From Methanobacteriota archaeon (GTDB lineage Archaea > Methanobacteriota > Methanobacteria > Methanobacteriales > Methanobacteriaceae), in the NCBI GenBank assembly GCA_023434825.1, contig JAEYSH010000245.1, positions 1 to 10,680 on the forward strand: a stretch of 10,680 nucleotides of DNA. The letters run 5' to 3'. The notes below the pieces were generated by a model, which was not told the origin of the DNA, ran no database searches, and was given only the letters and a program-made list of their open reading frames with translations. The position numbers and the translations under genes are program-made. Below, in pieces: positions 7,667 to 10,680 of the stretch; within the stretch, counting starts at the first letter, position 1, and every line of letters starts with the position of its first letter.

Positions 7667-8569
7667 ATGGATAAAAACATCAAACTACTAATAATTGGTG
7701 CTGGAGGACTTTTAGTCATTTTTGTACTTATAATAGGAGTAATAGCCATAATAGGATCTTCATTAGGAGGAACTGTTGCAGTAATACCCATTCAAGGAGA
7801 AATAGCATATGCATCTTCAGATATACTGGGAGGAAGCGTTGCTAATCCAGATATAATAAAAAGCCAACTTAAACAAGCAGATGAAGATGGATCTGTAAGC
7901 GCGATTTTACTGGATATTAACAGTCCAGGAGGAACACCAGTTGCAAGTACAGAAATCATGGAAGCAGTTAAAAACTGTAAAAAGCCAGTGGTAGCATGGA
8001 TAAGTGATACAGGAGCGTCAGGCGCGTATCTTGTAGCATCTGGAGCAGATAAAATTGTTGCCAGTAAATCATCTTGGGTTGGAAGTATAGGCGTTATATT
8101 AACTCTAACAGACCTTTCTGATCTTTATAAAACTATTGGAGTAGATAAATACTCCATTAAAGCAGGGAAATTCAAGGATATGGGTGCAGACTACAGAAAT
8201 TTAACCACAGAAGAAAAAAATTTGCTCCAAAATATGGTAAATCAAGAACATGAAAATTTTATTTCCATAGTTGCTGAAAACAGAAATCTATCCCGAAACT
8301 ACGTAAAAAGCCTTGCTGAAGGCCAGGTATTTACTGGTGAACAGGCAAAAACCCTCAAACTAATTGATGAAAATGGAGGGAAAGATCAGGCACTTGATAT
8401 CGCGGCAAAGCTTGGAGGACTGGATGATTCCTATGAAGTTATAACAGTTAGCCAGCCTCAGTCAATTGAAGATATTTTAAGCAGTTTATCATCTAAATTA
8501 GGCTATTCAATAGGAAAAGGAATAGGAAACATGATTCAAAATGAAAATCTCCAAAATCTAAAATACTGA
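7667..8569 (+). CDS. sppA: Signal peptide peptidase SppA-type serine protease (family S49)
   Basis: The 300-residue protein has one N-terminal membrane anchor (about residues 7-31, after the charged start MDKNIK) and a single S49 protease domain outside the membrane. It would cut leftover signal peptides or other membrane-associated peptides. S49 landmarks are VIPIQGEI (about 39-46), LLDINSPGGTP (about 81-91), the nucleophile S118 in DTGASGAYLVASGADKI, and SSWVGSIGV (135-143). The probable general base is K170 in AGKFKDMGA; the spacing of 52 residues equals that of the S147/K199 pair in the Bacillus subtilis enzyme. The ATG at 7667 follows a weak AGTGAT. The gene has its own TATA box and diverges from mrt. 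The family is certain; true signal peptide digestion is inferred, since S49 proteins also include other membrane proteases. Confidence 0.92.
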   Translation: MDKNIKLLIIGAGGLLVIFVLIIGVIAIIGSSLGGTVAVIPIQGEIAYASSDILGGSVANPDIIKSQLKQADEDGSVSAILLDINSPGGTPVASTEIMEAVKNCKKPVVAWISDTGASGAYLVASGADKIVASKSSWVGSIGVILTLTDLSDLYKTIGVDKYSIKAGKFKDMGADYRNLTTEEKNLLQNMVNQEHENFISIVAENRNLSRNYVKSLAEGQVFTGEQAKTLKLIDENGGKDQALDIAAKLGGLDDSYEVITVSQPQSIEDILSSLSSKLGYSIGKGIGNMIQNENLQNLKY

Positions 8570-8683
8570 AATGAAAATGACAATTAAATTTAAATCATAA
8601 TAAATCTAAATAAGTAATTTAATTATAAAGAGATTTTTAAAAATTAATTGAATTTAAATCCTAAATAACCCGGAGGTTAATAT

Positions 8684-8944
8684 ATGGCTGTTAAAGTTGA
8701 AGTATTTACATCCCCTTCATGCCCATACTGCCCAATGGCTATTGAAGTAGTAGATGCAGTAAAAAAAGACATGCAGGACGATATTGAAGTTGAAAAAATC
8801 GATATTATGCAAGATCGTGAAAAAGCGATAGAATATGGATTAATGGCAGTTCCTGCCGTTGCTATAAACGGTGTTGTAAAATTTGTGGGTGCTCCTGAAA
8901 GGGAAGAACTTGAAAAAGCAATTAAAGAAGAATTAGCTTCATAG
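8684..8944 (+). CDS. Small thioredoxin/glutaredoxin-like protein, CPYC active site
   Basis: This 86-residue cytoplasmic protein has a thioredoxin fold of the small archaeal type. The first strand (VKVEVFTSP) leads to the redox motif C13-P-Y-C16. The cis-proline loop is MAVPAV (P57), followed by INGVVKFVG and a C-terminal helix EREELEKAIKEEL. CPYC is the glutaredoxin-style motif, but I see no clear glutathione site, and methanogens lack glutathione. A role as a general dithiol reductant is most likely. The ATG at 8684 follows a strong GGAGGT at six-nt spacing. A possible TATA element lies at about 8623-8630. The stop is 4 nt before cbiD, so the two are probably co-transcribed, though no shared function is obvious. 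Comparable small redoxins are known in Methanothermobacter and Methanocaldococcus. Confidence 0.88.
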   Translation: MAVKVEVFTSPSCPYCPMAIEVVDAVKKDMQDDIEVEKIDIMQDREKAIEYGLMAVPAVAINGVVKFVGAPEREELEKAIKEELAS

Positions 8945-8948
8945 AAAA

Positions 8949-10073
8949 ATGGAAATCCACAGTGAATCTCTTCGAAAAGAGCCTAATAACAATAATTCAG
9001 GGGAATTAAATGGAAAAAATCAAAATTCCCCTTATGGGATTACTACTGGAAGCGCGGCGACAGCAGCAACTATAGCCGCATTTTTAGCTACAAAAAAAAA
9101 AGAAATAGATTTTGTTACTATTTATTCTCCTTTTGGAAAACTCGATATTGATGTTCATTCTTTTAAAAAATTAAATTCTGATTCTGGAAGAGCTTGCATT
9201 ATTAAAATGCCATATAATGACCCTGACGTTACCAAAAACCTTGAAATTTGCGCAGATGTCATATTAAATAACTCCAATAAAATAAACGTTGAAGGCGGAA
9301 AAGGAGTAGGAATAGTAACTAAGCCCGGATTGCAAGTTCCTGTTGGAAAACATGCCATAAATCCCGTTCCCATGCAGATGATAAAATCTAATCTGCAAAA
9401 ATTACTTCCTGAGGGGAAAGGAGCTAAAGTAACTATCTTTGTTCCTCAAGGAGAAGAAATTGCCAAAAAAACCATGAACTCCCGTCTAGGAATTAAAGGC
9501 GGCATTTCAATACTTGGAACCACGGGTATTGCCCGACCAATGTCTTCACATGCTTACAAAGAGTCATTAGCCTGTCAAATTGATGTAGCTGTTGCAGAAG
9601 GGTTTAAAGAACTGGTTTATGTTCCTGGAAATATTGGAGAACGTATTGCAAAAGAAATTCTTGATGTAGAAGAAGACAGAATAATCCAAATGGGTAATTT
9701 CGTTGGTTTTATGCTTGAAAAAGCCCAGGAAAAAGGCGTCAGCAAAATTACAATCCTTGGACATGCGGGTAAAATCACTAAAATTGCAGCAGGAATTTTT
9801 GATACCAAAAACAGCGTTGCAGATGGAAGACGTGAGATAATGGCTGCATATTGCGGACTTTTAGGTGCTCAAAAAGAATTAATAGAAGATATTTTTGAAT
9901 CTAAAACAACTGAAGATATGATAGACATTTTAGATAAAGAAAATATGACCCTCGATATCTTTAGTAAAATAGGAAATGCAGTTAAAGAAAAATGTCAGGA
10001 AAGAGTCGATATAGATTTTGATGTAATCATTGTTAAAATGGATGGAACAATCCTTAATAAACCTCAAAACTAA
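8949..10073 (+). CDS. cbiD: Cobalt-precorrin-5B C1-methyltransferase CbiD
   Basis: CbiD adds a methyl group from S-adenosylmethionine at C1 of cobalt-precorrin-5B in the oxygen-independent cobalamin pathway. Family motifs in order are YGITTGSAATAAT (29-41, the hallmark N-terminus), a glycine-rich VEGGKGVGIVTKPG (114-127), INPVPMQMI (137-145), GIKGGISILGTTGIARPMS (181-199), VYVPGNIGER (223-232) and ILGHAGKITKIAAGIFDTKNS (269-289). The length of 374 is usual. Some 28 hydrophilic residues rich in N and S precede the conserved start and are probably a loose tail. I see no better in-frame ATG before the motif, and the ribosome binding site at 8949 is weak, which fits translation coupled to the gene 4 nt upstream. 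Corrinoid is needed by the methyltransferase Mtr, one step before Mrt. Confidence 0.94.
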   Translation: MEIHSESLRKEPNNNNSGELNGKNQNSPYGITTGSAATAATIAAFLATKKKEIDFVTIYSPFGKLDIDVHSFKKLNSDSGRACIIKMPYNDPDVTKNLEICADVILNNSNKINVEGGKGVGIVTKPGLQVPVGKHAINPVPMQMIKSNLQKLLPEGKGAKVTIFVPQGEEIAKKTMNSRLGIKGGISILGTTGIARPMSSHAYKESLACQIDVAVAEGFKELVYVPGNIGERIAKEILDVEEDRIIQMGNFVGFMLEKAQEKGVSKITILGHAGKITKIAAGIFDTKNSVADGRREIMAAYCGLLGAQKELIEDIFESKTTEDMIDILDKENMTLDIFSKIGNAVKEKCQERVDIDFDVIIVKMDGTILNKPQN

Positions 10074-10167
10074 TAAAATCATATTAAACTTTAAAAATCT
10101 CATTGAAAACTTTTTATTTTATTATAATTATTTAAAATACAGATAAATATTTGATGGAGTTGAAATA
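10074..10167 (+). promoter_or_regulatory. T-rich cbiD terminator and moaC promoter region
   Basis: After the cbiD stop, T-rich tracts (CTTTTTATTTTATT, 10111-10124) could end transcription, and AT-rich sequence at about 10120-10137 could hold a TATA element. The moaC ribosome binding site GGAG lies at 10156-10159. None of these is strong enough to pin down. Confidence 0.3.
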
Positions 10168-10635
10168 ATGGAAAAATCATTTACACACCTTACAAAAAAG
10201 GGCGTTCACATGGTAGAAGTGTCAGATAAGCCAGTTGTAAAAAGAACTGCCATAGCAAAGGGTAAAATACACTTACAAAAAGAAACCATTAAATTAATTG
10301 AAAATGAAGATATAAAAAAAGGTAATGTGCTTACAACAGCCCAAATTGCAGCTATTGGAGCTGTAAAATCAACTCACCATCTTATTCCGTTATGTCATTC
10401 TCTTAAAATTACTGGAATTAATGTAGAATTTAACGTAAATACTGAGGACATTGAAGTTGAAATTAGTGTCACATCAATGGGAAAAACTGGTGTTGAAATG
10501 GAAGCGCTCACGGGTGCAAGTGTTGCCCTCTTAACAATATGGGACATGGTAAAAAGCGTTGAAAAAGATGAAAATGGCCAGTATCCTTCCACAAAGATTT
10601 CAGATATAATTGTAGTAAAAAAAGAGAAAAAATAA
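10168..10635 (+). CDS. moaC: Cyclic pyranopterin monophosphate synthase MoaC
   Basis: MoaC turns the cyclised GTP product of MoaA into cyclic pyranopterin monophosphate, the first stable precursor of molybdopterin. The 155-residue protein covers the whole family. It opens FTHLTKKGVHMVEVSDK (residues 5-21), followed by the first catalytic lysine in IKKGNVLTTAQIAAIGAVK (K51), HHLIPLCHSL (H77), GKTGVEMEALTGASVALLTI (E110, E112) and WDMVKS (D126, K129). K51, H77 and the late lysine line up with the active-site residues of the Escherichia coli enzyme. The pterin would serve molybdenum or tungsten enzymes such as formylmethanofuran dehydrogenase. The ATG at 10168 follows GGAG at eight-nt spacing and matches the family start. 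It is separated from cbiD by 94 bases, so it may have its own promoter. Confidence 0.95.
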   Translation: MEKSFTHLTKKGVHMVEVSDKPVVKRTAIAKGKIHLQKETIKLIENEDIKKGNVLTTAQIAAIGAVKSTHHLIPLCHSLKITGINVEFNVNTEDIEVEISVTSMGKTGVEMEALTGASVALLTIWDMVKSVEKDENGQYPSTKISDIIVVKKEKK

Positions 10636-10680
10636 TAATTAATTTTAAATTTTATTAGTCTTTTATTGCTCCACCAATTG

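Noticed and set aside
10655..10680. End of a convergent minus-strand gene (frame ending IGGAIKD then stop)
   Set aside because: Only eight codons are inside the window and another frame is equally open, so neither a gene nor a frame can be claimed.

Overview
The window comes from a hydrogenotrophic methanogenic archaeon of the order Methanobacteriales, most likely Methanobacterium. The case rests on a methyl-coenzyme M reductase operon, AT-rich spacers with TTTATATA-type TATA boxes, GGTGAT-like ribosome binding sites, and archaeal forms of SppA, CbiD and MoaC.

Layout. Positions 1-1048 (minus) hold the N-terminal part of a receiver-PAS-PAS signalling protein that runs off the left edge and seems to start at a rare CTG codon. 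A 530-base AT-rich spacer follows, with a perfect 11-bp inverted repeat. A TetR-type regulator (1580-2284, minus) comes next. Positions 2502-2745 are a dense run of short hairpins forming the 3' untranslated region and terminator of the operon to the right. Positions 2738-7029 (minus) are mrtB-mrtD-mrtG-mrtA. The lack of an mcrC between D and G, and the subunit lengths, mark this as methyl-coenzyme M reductase isoenzyme II. Upstream (7030-7372) is a leader of about 310 nt with a strong TATA box, a 31-bp near-palindrome where transcription should begin, and further stem-loops. Reading right from 7606 are a membrane-anchored S49 peptidase (SppA type), a small CPYC thioredoxin/glutaredoxin-like protein followed after 4 nt by cbiD (cobalamin synthesis), and moaC (molybdopterin synthesis).

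How it fits together. Mrt makes methane from methyl-CoM and CoB. CbiD helps build the corrinoid needed by the methyltransferase Mtr one step earlier. MoaC serves the pterin cofactor of formylmethanofuran dehydrogenase (and formate dehydrogenase, if present). The right half is therefore housekeeping cofactor and protein-quality genes, and the left half is sensing and regulation. There is no sign of a phage, insertion sequence, CRISPR array or rRNA/tRNA gene.

The genes belong to known families. The least explained material is non-coding: the mrt leader, with an attenuator-like pair of mutually exclusive structures, and the hairpin-packed 3' region of mrtA.
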